Shown here in pieces: positions 5,972-13,850 of a DNA stretch of 18,902 nt (position 1 is the first letter of the stretch; each line of letters starts with the position of its first letter). Below the pieces are notes generated by a model that did not search any database, was not told the origin of the DNA, and was given only the letters and a program-made list of their open reading frames with translations. Source of the DNA: Firmicutes bacterium UBA3941 (GTDB taxonomy: Bacteria; Bacillota; Clostridia; Caldicoprobacterales; UBA3941); NCBI GenBank assembly GCA_002385665.1, contig DGDX01000124.1:1-18902 (forward strand). Direction: 5' to 3'. Both the position numbers and the translations under genes were made by a program.

Positions 5972-8836
5972 ATGCTTATTATGGTATTTAGAAAGATGAT
6001 AAATAAAAAATGGATGACCCTCTGCCTGCTTATTGGTTTTGTTTTGGCTGTGGCCATGGTTAGCAGTATTCCCATATATACAGATGGGGTCCTTCAACGG
6101 ATGCTAACCAGGGACTTGGAAAACTACCAGGTATCTACGGGTTTTTTCCCGGGACGATATATAGCAACAGCAAATCTCTACTCAAACTTTGATGGGGATT
6201 CCAGACATAAAGCCCTTAATCTATTTGATGGTAAGATGAGCGACACTTTTCCAAAAGAGATTGGGCTTCCCGTGAGGTCATACTCCCGGGTCCTGTCAGC
6301 TGAATATTTCAATGCCCTACCAAGGATCCAAAGGGAAGAGAAACCGGCGAAACGAACCGTCAGGATAACTACTATGTATGATTTAGAGGAACATATACAA
6401 CTGGTAAAGGGCCGAATGTTTAGCGCAGAGAAACAGGACGGCGTTTATGAAGCCATTGTAACGGAATATGCCATGCAGAAGTTGGACCTTAGACTTGACG
6501 AGGAATATGTATTGGAAGACTTCGTAAGGCGGACAGAGGAACCCATAATTGTCAAGGTTGTAGGGATATTTACCGTTAAGGATGCAGCGGATCCCTATTG
6601 GTTTCAAGGATTACCGGCGTATGATACAAATTTGATAATCGATGAGAACCTCTTTATAAATGACCTGGTAGAGAGGGATCTGCCATTGATCACCAAGGCT
6701 CAATGGTATCACGCCTTTGATTATCATAAGATAAATTTGGATAACACGCCTAAGATTATAGACGCATTCAACAACCAACACAGGTGGCTTAAAGAGCGTA
6801 GGGTAGAATTCAATATGCCGTCGATACCGGTGCTGGAGAAGTATTACGAGAGAGAAAAACAGCTAACGACTACCCTATGGGTGGTTCAAGTTCCCATCCT
6901 CATGATGTTAGGATTTTATTTGCTTATGGTATCGCGTCTTGCTATAGAACAGGAACAAAACGAAATAGCGGTAATGAAGAGCAGGGGTGCCAGTAGTTTT
7001 CAAGTGTTCTTTGGTTATTTGATCGAGAGCTTGATACTGGGGGTTATCGCTCTTTCCGTTGGCCCTCCATTAGGCTTGTTTATATGTGGTCTTCTAGGGT
7101 CCGCCAATGGATTTATGGAATTTGTACAAAGAACCGCCTTACCAATATCTCTAAATATTAAGGCTTACCTATATTCATTGGGGGCTGTCCTAATATCAAT
7201 TATTACTATGCTTGTACCTGCCTATGTATCGTCAAGGATCACCATCGTAGAATACAAGAGAAAGAAGACCAGGCATACGAATAAACCCTTATGGGAGAAG
7301 TATTTTTTGGATATATTGCTCCTGGCCGTATCAGGGTATGGTCTATATAGTTACAATTTAAGACAACAGGCTTTGGAAATTACCGGCGCCAGTGGCACCG
7401 AACTTGCCATTGACCCCATGCTGTTTATTATCTCTACCTTATTTATTCTGGGCGTCGGGCTTGTTCTATTGAGAATATACCCTTATTTGGTCCGCCTATT
7501 GTTTCTTGCAGGCAAGAGGATATGGTCACCGGTTATGTACGCCTCATTCGTACAGGTGGGAAGATCTGGAGGACAGGATCAATCATTGATGCTATTTATA
7601 ATCCTGACCCTATCTATAGGAATCTTTAACGCTAATGCCGCACGAACGTTAAACAATAATATAGAAGAAAAGATTAGATACTCAATTGGTGCGGATCTCA
7701 ATATTATGGCCCATTGGGAAAGCAACGAAGTACCTACCGCAAGTTCCAGTATGGGTGGCGGCCCTCCTGAAAGTCAGATTCTTGAGAGCCTGTCCCAAGA
7801 ACCTGTCCAGTACAGGGAACCCCCCTTTGTTCCATTTACCGAGCTTTCGGGGGCGGATAAGGTCACCAAGGTATTCAGGCAGGATGATATTACAGTTCAA
7901 CTGTCGACCCGGGATATAATAAAGAGGAAGACTGAATTACTTGGGATTATTCCTAATGAATTCGGGCAGATCGCCTGGTTTAGAAATGATTTGCTCAAGA
8001 CCCATTGGTATAACTATTTAAACCTTTTGTCTATGGGAGATCCCAGGGCTGCCCTGGTCACCAAAGGTTTCCAGGAAGACCATAATGTAAATATAGGTGA
8101 CTCCCTATGGATCAGCTGGGGGGAACAGGGATATTTAGAGGTGATAGTCTACGAGTTTATAGATTATTGGCCTACATTTAACCCAAACGCCAAGGATTCT
8201 CAAAACAACACCAAAAATCTCATAGTGGCCCAATTGGATTACATTCAAGCCAATACTGCCCTGGAACCCTATGAGGTATGGATTAAAAAAGTTCCTGGTG
8301 TTACCAGTCAGGAAATTTACGACGAGATATTGGAAAAGGAAATTAAAATAGTAAGGTTGACAGATACCAGTCAGGAAATTATTAAAACGAAGAACGATCC
8401 TATGTTACAAGGTACAAATGGGGCGCTGACTCTGGGATTTATTGTTACCATGTCCGTAAGTACCATTGGATTTTTGATCTATTGGATATTATCCATCAGA
8501 CAAAGGGAACTTCAATTTGGTATCTTTAGAGCTATGGGGCTATCCGTAAGGAAAATAATAGGGCTGCTGGCTTGGGAGCAGCTGTTGATATCCGGGACAG
8601 CCATCCTTATTGGTGTAACGGTTGGAGGACTAACCAGCCAACTCTTTGTACCCCTGTTACAGATGGTATATAGCGCAGCGGAACAGGTGCCCCCCTTCAA
8701 GGTAGCAGCCTCAGGACAGGATTATATAAAAATCTATACGGTAGTTGCTATTATGCTATCAGGGGCTATAGGATTTCTGGGCATGTTCATCTCCAGGATA
8801 AAGATACACCAGGCTATAAAGCTGGGTGAGGACTAG
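5972..8836 (+). CDS. FtsX-type ABC transporter permease (MacB/YknZ-like, long form)
   Basis: Integral membrane subunit of a putative exporter or mechanotransmitting ABC complex. 954 aa. TM1 lies at about residues 11-30, followed by a large extracytoplasmic domain (about 35-300). A first FtsX module (about 303-430) contains ARG-like coupling text EIAVMKSRGAS. A middle membrane pair and a second large extracytoplasmic domain (about 560-815) follow. The C-terminal FtsX module (about 822-950) contains RELQFGIFRAMGLSVRKIIG and ends with RIKIHQAIKLGED. The two FtsX modules each match the family pattern of a membrane helix, a coupling loop with (M/R)A(M/L/R)G, then further helices. Strong GGAGGGGG precedes the ATG at 5972. 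The permease has no fused nucleotide-binding domain, and no ATPase gene is next to it, so an ATPase must come from elsewhere if the complex works by ATP hydrolysis. Confidence 0.9.
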   Translation: MLIMVFRKMINKKWMTLCLLIGFVLAVAMVSSIPIYTDGVLQRMLTRDLENYQVSTGFFPGRYIATANLYSNFDGDSRHKALNLFDGKMSDTFPKEIGLPVRSYSRVLSAEYFNALPRIQREEKPAKRTVRITTMYDLEEHIQLVKGRMFSAEKQDGVYEAIVTEYAMQKLDLRLDEEYVLEDFVRRTEEPIIVKVVGIFTVKDAADPYWFQGLPAYDTNLIIDENLFINDLVERDLPLITKAQWYHAFDYHKINLDNTPKIIDAFNNQHRWLKERRVEFNMPSIPVLEKYYEREKQLTTTLWVVQVPILMMLGFYLLMVSRLAIEQEQNEIAVMKSRGASSFQVFFGYLIESLILGVIALSVGPPLGLFICGLLGSANGFMEFVQRTALPISLNIKAYLYSLGAVLISIITMLVPAYVSSRITIVEYKRKKTRHTNKPLWEKYFLDILLLAVSGYGLYSYNLRQQALEITGASGTELAIDPMLFIISTLFILGVGLVLLRIYPYLVRLLFLAGKRIWSPVMYASFVQVGRSGGQDQSLMLFIILTLSIGIFNANAARTLNNNIEEKIRYSIGADLNIMAHWESNEVPTASSSMGGGPPESQILESLSQEPVQYREPPFVPFTELSGADKVTKVFRQDDITVQLSTRDIIKRKTELLGIIPNEFGQIAWFRNDLLKTHWYNYLNLLSMGDPRAALVTKGFQEDHNVNIGDSLWISWGEQGYLEVIVYEFIDYWPTFNPNAKDSQNNTKNLIVAQLDYIQANTALEPYEVWIKKVPGVTSQEIYDEILEKEIKIVRLTDTSQEIIKTKNDPMLQGTNGALTLGFIVTMSVSTIGFLIYWILSIRQRELQFGIFRAMGLSVRKIIGLLAWEQLLISGTAILIGVTVGGLTSQLFVPLLQMVYSAAEQVPPFKVAASGQDYIKIYTVVAIMLSGAIGFLGMFISRIKIHQAIKLGED

Positions 8837-8852
8837 CTTGTATTTTTTGTGA

Positions 8853-8874
8853 GGCAATTACAAAAGTAATTGCT
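8853..8874 (+). other. Hairpin between the ABC permease and fucI
   Basis: GCAATTAC, loop AAAA, GTAATTGC form a perfect 8-bp stem (8854-8873), extendable by one G-U pair. It is followed by CTCCCGATG, not by T residues, so termination would be weak at best. It lies 16 bases after the permease stop codon and 22 bases before the fucI ribosome site. Confidence 0.5.
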
Positions 8875-8910
8875 CCCGATGTTTAATAAATAAAGGAGGA
8901 GTGGATCTAT

Positions 8911-10722
8911 ATGGCTTCTAACGCAATGAAGACTATAGGACCTGAGAACAGGTACCAGGGCAGGCTGCCAAAGATAGGCATAAGACCTGTTATCGATGGA
9001 CGTCGACGTGGGATTCGGGAATCTCTGGAAGAGCAGACCATGAATATGGCCAAGGCAGCAGCCAGGTTTCTGGAGGAAAATCTGCGTCATGCCAATGGTA
9101 TGCCCGTTGAATGTGTAATCGCTGATACCTGTATAGGCGGTGTAGCTGAGGCTGCAAAGGCAGCCGATAAGTTTCAACGGGAAGGTGTAGGAGTTTCTAT
9201 TACCGTGACCCGGTGTTGGTGCTACGGATCCGAGACCATGGACATGGATCCCAGCACACCAAAAGCTGTATGGGGTTTTAATGGTACCGAAAGGCCGGGG
9301 GCAGTCTATTTAGCTGCTGTGTTGGCTGCTCATAGTCAGAAGGGGGTACCCGCATTTGGCATCTACGGCCGGGATGTACAGGATGTGGACGATACCTCTA
9401 TTCCTGCAGATGTGCAGGAAAAACTATTAAGGTTTGCAAAAGCCGGTCTGGCTGTTGCAACTATGAAGGGCAAGTCCTATCTGGCCATGGGCGGTACATC
9501 TATGGGTATCGCCGGATCCATGGTAAATCCTGACTTTTTTGAAGATTATTTAGGCATGCGGGTAGAATCCATAGACATGTCGGAGTTTGTGAGACGTTTT
9601 AATGAAGGGATATATGATGTAGAAGAGTTTGAGAAGGCTCTGGCCTGGACCAGGGAGAATTGTAAGGAGGGACCGGACATTAATCCCATAGAGTCCCAGG
9701 CTTCAAGGGCTAAAAAGGACGAGGTATGGGAGACAGTAGTTAAGATGGCCCTCATAGCCAGGGATCTTATGGTTGGTAACCACAAGTTGGCTGAGATGGG
9801 CTTTGGGGAAGAAGCCTTGGGACACAATGCCATCCTTGCAGGATTTCAGGGCCAGAGGCAATGGACGGATCATTTTCCAAACGGCGACTTTATGGAGGCA
9901 ATTCTAAACTCCTCTTTTGATTGGAATGGAATCCGTCAACCCTATCTGATAGCGACAGAGAACGATAGTCTGAATGGAGCAGTAATGCTCTTTGGTCATC
10001 TCCTGACCAATACCGCCCAGGTCTTTGCCGATGTAAGGACCTATTGGAGCCCTGATGCTGTAAAAAGGGTAACCGGTAAGGAACTGACGGGTAGAGCTGC
10101 TAATGGAATAATCCACCTTATAAATTCGGGTTCAGCGGCCTTGGACGGTACCGGTCGACAAGAGATTGATGGGCAACCGGCCATGAAGCCCTATTGGGAG
10201 ATAACTCCTCAGGAGGCACAGGCTTGCCTGGATGCTACATCATGGAGGTATGCAAACCTTGGATATTTTAGAGGTGGCGGATATTCCAGCCAGTTTTTAT
10301 CCAGGGGAAATATGCCGGTGACCATGACTAGAATAAATCTAATTAAGGGGTTGGGACCGGTACTCCAGATAGCTGAGGGTTACACCGTGGATTTACCCAA
10401 GGATGTAAACGGCATCCTGGACCAGAGAACTGATCCAACCTGGCCCACTACATGGTTTGCACCCAACCTTACAGGTAAGGGTGCCTTCGCAGATGTATAT
10501 TCTGTGATGAATAATTGGGGAGCCAATCATGGGGTTCTGTCCTATGGACATGTAGGTGATTTGTTCATAACCTTGGCATCCATGCTTAGGATTCCCGTTG
10601 CCATGCATAATGTATCGGAAGATCGTATTTATAGGCCCAGCACATGGGGTGCCTTCGGTACCAATGACCTGGAGGGTGCTGATTTTAGGGCTTGCAAAAA
10701 CTTTGGCCCACTATATGGATAA
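8911..10722 (+). CDS. fucI: L-fucose isomerase
   Basis: Cytoplasmic Mn2+-dependent aldose-ketose isomerase that converts L-fucose to L-fuculose, and commonly D-arabinose to D-ribulose. 603 aa against about 591 for the E. coli enzyme. The sequence is collinear with FucI throughout: [14 protein letters not shown] near the N-terminus, [15 protein letters not shown] (about 95-110), [42 protein letters not shown] and the end FGPLYG. The three metal ligands known from E. coli (Glu337, Asp361, His528) correspond to Glu350 in TEND, Asp374 in FADV and His540 in NHG, so the enzyme should be active. AAAGGAGGAG precedes the ATG at 8911. No fuculokinase, aldolase or fucose regulator is in the window. The CUT1 sugar transporter lies 5.7 kb upstream across unrelated genes. 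The role may be fucose, rhamnose-like or D-arabinose use. Confidence 0.97.
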   Translation: MASNAMKTIGPENRYQGRLPKIGIRPVIDGRRRGIRESLEEQTMNMAKAAARFLEENLRHANGMPVECVIADTCIGGVAEAAKAADKFQREGVGVSITVTRCWCYGSETMDMDPSTPKAVWGFNGTERPGAVYLAAVLAAHSQKGVPAFGIYGRDVQDVDDTSIPADVQEKLLRFAKAGLAVATMKGKSYLAMGGTSMGIAGSMVNPDFFEDYLGMRVESIDMSEFVRRFNEGIYDVEEFEKALAWTRENCKEGPDINPIESQASRAKKDEVWETVVKMALIARDLMVGNHKLAEMGFGEEALGHNAILAGFQGQRQWTDHFPNGDFMEAILNSSFDWNGIRQPYLIATENDSLNGAVMLFGHLLTNTAQVFADVRTYWSPDAVKRVTGKELTGRAANGIIHLINSGSAALDGTGRQEIDGQPAMKPYWEITPQEAQACLDATSWRYANLGYFRGGGYSSQFLSRGNMPVTMTRINLIKGLGPVLQIAEGYTVDLPKDVNGILDQRTDPTWPTTWFAPNLTGKGAFADVYSVMNNWGANHGVLSYGHVGDLFITLASMLRIPVAMHNVSEDRIYRPSTWGAFGTNDLEGADFRACKNFGPLYG

Positions 10723-10744
10723 GCATTAAGGAGGAGCATTTCTA

Positions 10745-10773
10745 TTCACCTTTATAGGTCCAGGGCATATAAT
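10745..10773 (+). promoter_or_regulatory. Promoter candidate for the 55-aa membrane peptide gene
   Basis: TTCACC (10745-10750, four of six consensus bases), a 17-base spacer and a perfect TATAAT (10768-10773). The start of transcription would be near 10780, about 50 bases before the peptide's start codon. Confidence 0.5.
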
Positions 10774-10806
10774 GGTAATGAAATACCATAGATGTGCCTG
10801 AGCACA
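10772..10806 (+). other. Two adjacent small hairpins in the peptide leader
   Basis: ATGGTA/ATGAAA/TACCAT (10772-10789) and TGTGC/CTGA/GCACA (10793-10806) are perfect stems standing side by side between the promoter candidate and the ribosome site of the small membrane peptide. Function unknown; the first overlaps the likely transcription start. Confidence 0.4.
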
Positions 10807-10830
10807 GGGAAACTATAAGGGGGTATGGGT

Positions 10831-10998
10831 ATGTCTTTCTTTAGTGGTGCTGACGATAGCTTATTATTCTTCTTCCTTCTCTTGGTAATTATCTTCTGCA
10901 ATTGTGGTATATTTAAGGACGGAAGTGAATTATTATTTTTCTTCCTGCTCCTGGTTGTACTCTTTATGGGAGAAGATATATGCGGGTGCCGCAGATAA
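10831..10998 (+). CDS. Small hydrophobic membrane peptide with an internal duplication (55 aa)
   Basis: A 55-residue protein of unknown function. It begins MSFFSGADDS, then carries LLFFFLLLVIIFCNCG (residues 11-26), a short charged linker IFKDGSE, a second copy LLFFFLLLVVLFMGED (34-49), and ends ICGCRR. The nine-residue block LLFFFLLLV is identical in both copies and the codons also align (TTATTATTY TTC TTC), so an internal duplication is likely. Each copy is long enough to be one membrane segment, giving a hairpin of two helices with an acidic loop. Four cysteines occur in CNC and CGC pairs. The start is chosen at 10831 because AAGGGGG (10817-10823) is correctly spaced for it and too close to the in-frame ATG at 10825. 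It has its own promoter candidate, leader hairpins and a strong terminator, which supports a real gene. I believe similar short Phe/Leu-rich proteins occur in clostridia, but I cannot name a family. Confidence 0.8.
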   Translation: MSFFSGADDSLLFFFLLLVIIFCNCGIFKDGSELLFFFLLLVVLFMGEDICGCRR

Positions 10999-11010
10999 TA
11001 GTAATATATA

Positions 11011-11053
11011 AAAGGCCCCCACTGAAAGCTTTATCTTTTAGTGGGGGCTTTTT
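11011..11053 (+). terminator. Strong intrinsic terminator after the small membrane peptide
   Basis: GCCCCCACTGAAAG, loop CTTTAT-like, CTTTTAGTGGGGGC followed by five T residues: a stem of about 14 bp with a single G-T pair, A-rich on the left flank. It ends the unit that begins at the 10745 promoter candidate. Confidence 0.95.
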
Positions 11054-11182
11054 ATTGCCTATTTTGCCCTGTTGATATAGAATATAGATAACTATGGGGT
11101 ATAAGTATCAAATCCTATCTATAACTGCCATGTATTTTTGGAAATACCCAGCCAGATATTGTACTGTTAAGGAGGTATCAAA

Positions 11183-12286
11183 TTGAAAGTATTATTATTG
11201 ACTGTTACAGCCGGCCATGGTCATACCCAAGCGGCTAAAGTAATTATGGAATGTCTCGAGAACAACGGGGCCCAATGTAAACTCCTGGATACCTTAGAGT
11301 ACATAAACCCAATACTGGGCGAATCGGTAGATAAGGGATATCTTTACTCCACCCGATTTACTCCCAATGTATATGGAAGGATATACGATGCTGTTGATAG
11401 CAGGGATAAGACCGATGGCAAATTTTCTATATCCCATATAATGAACAAATTATTGTCTAAAAAACTCATAACCTTTCTGGAAGACTTCAAGCCCGATATA
11501 GTGGTCTGTACCCATGTCTTTGCCGCTCAGATCATAAATTATCTGCAAAAGAAGGGAACAATCGATACTATAAGCTTAGGTATAGTCACAGATTTCACCA
11601 TACACCCATTCTGGGAGGATACGGACCTGGACTATTATGTTACTGCCAACGAGTTGTTAACCTGGCAAGCTTCCAAAAAAGGGATAGATACTAAGAAGAT
11701 TTTGCCTATAGGAATACCGATTCATCCCAAGTTCGGGACCAAAACCAATCCTTCGGAAGCTAGAGAGGCCTTGGGACTGGATGATAAGACCACTATATTT
11801 ATTATGAGCGGTAGCATGGGTTATGGTGACCTTGAATCGAGTATTATGGATTTAGACATGGTGGATATGGATTTTCAGATAATATCCGTATGTGGGAACA
11901 ATAAGACCTTAAAGAAAAAGATAGACCAGCTGGTCCTGCGAAAAAGGATATATAACTTTGGTTTTGTAGACAACATAGATATAATAATGGATGCTGCCGA
12001 TTGTATTATTACCAAACCGGGCGGATTAACCACTTCTGAGAGTCTGGCTAAGAGGATACCTATGATCCTTATTAATCCAATACCAGGTCAGGAAGAAAGA
12101 AATATGGAATTTCTTTTAAACAATGGATTAGCCATCATGATCACGGAAACCTATCCCTTGGATGAGGCTCTATATCAATTGATGAACAATCCATGGAGAA
12201 GGAAATTTATGATCCAGATGGCCGAAAAATTTGGAAAGCCAAATGCAACCAGAGATCTATGCAATCACATCTTATCCATTTTGTGA
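11183..12286 (+). CDS. MGDG synthase/UgtP-like glycolipid glycosyltransferase (GT28)
   Basis: Peripheral membrane enzyme expected to move a hexose from a UDP-sugar to diacylglycerol, making membrane glycolipids (family role of UgtP and MGDG synthases). 367 aa. The N-terminal MGDG-synthase domain starts VLLLTVTAGHGHTQAAKVI with the glycine/histidine loop and continues to about residue 170 (CTHVFAAQI, GIVTDFTIHPFW). The C-terminal GT28 domain (about 195-350) has the UDP-binding region TKPGGLTTSESLAKRIPMIL, then INPIPGQEERN. The start is the TTG at 11183, seven bases after AAGGAGG (11169-11175); no ATG fits. The gene is convergent with aroC and stands alone, with a strong terminator upstream. 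Acceptor and sugar donor are not certain; some family members instead act on other lipids. Confidence 0.88.
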   Translation: MKVLLLTVTAGHGHTQAAKVIMECLENNGAQCKLLDTLEYINPILGESVDKGYLYSTRFTPNVYGRIYDAVDSRDKTDGKFSISHIMNKLLSKKLITFLEDFKPDIVVCTHVFAAQIINYLQKKGTIDTISLGIVTDFTIHPFWEDTDLDYYVTANELLTWQASKKGIDTKKILPIGIPIHPKFGTKTNPSEAREALGLDDKTTIFIMSGSMGYGDLESSIMDLDMVDMDFQIISVCGNNKTLKKKIDQLVLRKRIYNFGFVDNIDIIMDAADCIITKPGGLTTSESLAKRIPMILINPIPGQEERNMEFLLNNGLAIMITETYPLDEALYQLMNNPWRRKFMIQMAEKFGKPNATRDLCNHILSIL

Positions 12287-12424
12287 CAGGTACAAGCATT
12301 TGTATATCCGTTATGCTAAACAACATTAATAGCAATTCAACAATTTGTGCATTAAATACTGTAGGGCTGCTTCTCTATATGATTTTGAAAACGGGACATG
12401 CTTATGCATATAGGGGCTTAAGAA

Positions 12425-12460
12425 GCGGGACTGTTCATATGAGCTATTGAACAGCCCTGC
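12425..12460. terminator. Hairpin between convergent genes, possible bidirectional terminator
   Basis: GCGGGACTGTTCA (12425-12437) pairs with TGAACAGCCCTGC (12448-12460): 13 positions with one mismatch and one G-T pair, 10-base loop. It sits in the 212-base gap between the convergent glycosyltransferase and aroC genes. U-tracts on both sides are poor, so efficiency is doubtful. The rest of this gap shows no gene. Confidence 0.5.
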
Positions 12461-12498
12461 TATATAATCAGCTTTTATCGACGTTCACGTTTATCCTA

Positions 12499-13602
12499 CT
12501 ATAGAAGGACTTTTTGTATTAGGTCCATACGGGATAGTATACGCTGAAACAGATAATCCACCAAGGTTATTGCAGTCATAGCCTCGACTACGATGACCGC
12601 TCTGGGAACAATAATGGGATCATGACGGCCACTGATAAGGATCTCTATATTCTCTCCCTTAACCTTATCTATGCTTCTTTGGGGGATGGATATGGACGAA
12701 GTGGGCTTAATAGCAGCCCTGAATACAATGGGAGATCCGTCGCTTATGCCTCCTGTTATTCCTCCGGCCTTGTTGGTCCGCTTGGTTATCTTCCCCTGGG
12801 CGTCAATCATTAAGGGGTCATTGTTTTCCGAACCGGTCAGTTTCGCAGCATTAAAACCGCTACCGAATTCCAGACCTTTAACGGCACCGATGGAGAATAT
12901 GGCTTTGGACAAGACTGCATCCAGCTTTTCAAAGACAGGTTCTCCTACTCCGGGGGGTAACCCATTTACGATGCATTCGATAACGCCGCCGGCAGAATCT
13001 CCCTTTTCCTTAAGTTGATCCAGATAAAGTTCAGCTTCCATTGAGGCTTCTTTATCGGGCATAGCAAGGGGATTTAATAGGATCTCCTCCGCGTCAAACC
13101 TGGCAGGATCTACGGTTATATTGCCTATTGACAGGGTATAGGTAATTATATCTATACCAAGGAGGGATAGAATCTTTTTAGCCACAGCTCCCGCGGCAAC
13201 CCGGGCAGCAGTTTCCCTGCCCGAGGAACGGCCGCCTCCTCTGTAATCCCGGAACCCGTATTTTTGGTCATAGACATAATCGGCGTGACCGGGTCTGTAA
13301 GTGTTCTTTATATTGCTATAATCCCGAGATCGCTGATCTTTATTGTATATTATCATGGATATAGGAGTGCCCGTTGTTATACCCTCAAAGACTCCGGATA
13401 ATATCTCTACCTTATCATCCTCTGAACGGGGGGTGGAATAAGGGGAACATCCCGGCTTTCGTCTGTTAAGATCCTTTTGTATATCGTGTATATCCAACGG
13501 GACACCGGCGGGACATCCGTCTACCACTACCCCCAAGGCCTTTCCATGGGATTCACCCCATGTGGATATACTAAAATTTTTACCAAAGATAGAACCTGAC
13601 AC
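12499..13602 (-). CDS. aroC: Chorismate synthase
   Basis: Last step of the shikimate pathway: 5-enolpyruvylshikimate-3-phosphate to chorismate, using reduced FMN, in the cytoplasm. 367 aa, normal length. N-terminal SGSIFGKNFSISTWGESHGK is the first FMN/substrate signature, followed by GCPAGVPLD, RRKPGCSPYSTPRSEDD, then RPGHADYVYDQKYGFRDYRG and GGRSSGRETAARVAAGAVAKK. C-terminal RHDPIIVPRAVIVVEAMTAI completes the family pattern. The start is set at the GTG at 13602: AGGCGGTGAT (13616-13607) matches the extended Shine-Dalgarno at nine of ten bases and is properly spaced for it, but overlaps the upstream in-frame GTG at 13611. No other shikimate gene is beside it; it lies alone, divergent from the lactonase gene and convergent with the glycosyltransferase. 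Confidence 0.97.
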   Translation of the reverse strand: MSGSIFGKNFSISTWGESHGKALGVVVDGCPAGVPLDIHDIQKDLNRRKPGCSPYSTPRSEDDKVEILSGVFEGITTGTPISMIIYNKDQRSRDYSNIKNTYRPGHADYVYDQKYGFRDYRGGGRSSGRETAARVAAGAVAKKILSLLGIDIITYTLSIGNITVDPARFDAEEILLNPLAMPDKEASMEAELYLDQLKEKGDSAGGVIECIVNGLPPGVGEPVFEKLDAVLSKAIFSIGAVKGLEFGSGFNAAKLTGSENNDPLMIDAQGKITKRTNKAGGITGGISDGSPIVFRAAIKPTSSISIPQRSIDKVKGENIEILISGRHDPIIVPRAVIVVEAMTAITLVDYLFQRILSRMDLIQKVLL

Positions 13603-13638
13603 TACTATCACCGCCTTTAGGAAGTTTGAAAGAATTCA

Positions 13639-13678
13639 TTAACCCATTTAGCCGGACGAACTGGATTAATGGGGTTAA
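13639..13678 (-). promoter_or_regulatory. Leader hairpin upstream of aroC
   Basis: TTAACCC (13639-13645) pairs with GGGTTAA (13672-13678). The stem continues through an ATT/AAT section with a bulge, and through CCGG/CTGG to a 5-base loop at 13656-13660. On the - strand it would lie at the very 5' end of the aroC transcript if the 13685-13713 promoter is right. Confidence 0.45.
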
Positions 13679-13684
13679 GTCTTA

Positions 13685-13713
13685 TATAAACTTGGATTAC
13701 AATTTTATCACAA
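13685..13713 (-). promoter_or_regulatory. Possible aroC promoter
   Basis: Read on the - strand: TTGTGA (13713-13708), 17 bases, TTTATA (13690-13685). The match to consensus is moderate; position, about 80 bases before the start codon, is suitable. Confidence 0.3.
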
Positions 13714-13724
13714 AAAGCAATCAT

Positions 13725-13754
13725 TTGGTATAAATCCCTGGTGAATTTTATAAG
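13725..13754 (+). promoter_or_regulatory. Possible promoter for the lactonase gene and following operon
   Basis: TTGGTA (13725-13730), 18 bases, TATAAG (13749-13754). Each box is close to consensus; a leader of about 90 bases would result. Other AT-rich -10-like sequences nearby make the choice uncertain. Confidence 0.35.
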
Positions 13755-13850
13755 GTATAATCAAAAACACCTTATATTATAGGTATTCATTATAACCCTT
13801 TAAATTAATGGATATAAATGTTATGATAAAAAATAGGAGGTTGATGCATT

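Noticed and set aside
8853..8874. Hairpin before fucI as a true terminator
   Set aside because: The stem is followed by CTCCCGATG without T residues; kept only as a hairpin of unknown role.
8833..9177. 114-codon - strand ORF over the fucI start
   Set aside because: Lies across the N-terminal coding part of fucI and its ribosome site; content is a reverse-strand by-product.
12193..12450. 85-codon ORF overlapping the end of the glycosyltransferase
   Set aside because: Begins inside the glycosyltransferase in another frame, has no ribosome site, and its later part is AT-rich gap sequence and half of a hairpin.
12671..13018. 115-codon + strand ORF inside aroC
   Set aside because: Antisense shadow of a clearly conserved chorismate synthase; no ribosome site and no recognisable motif.
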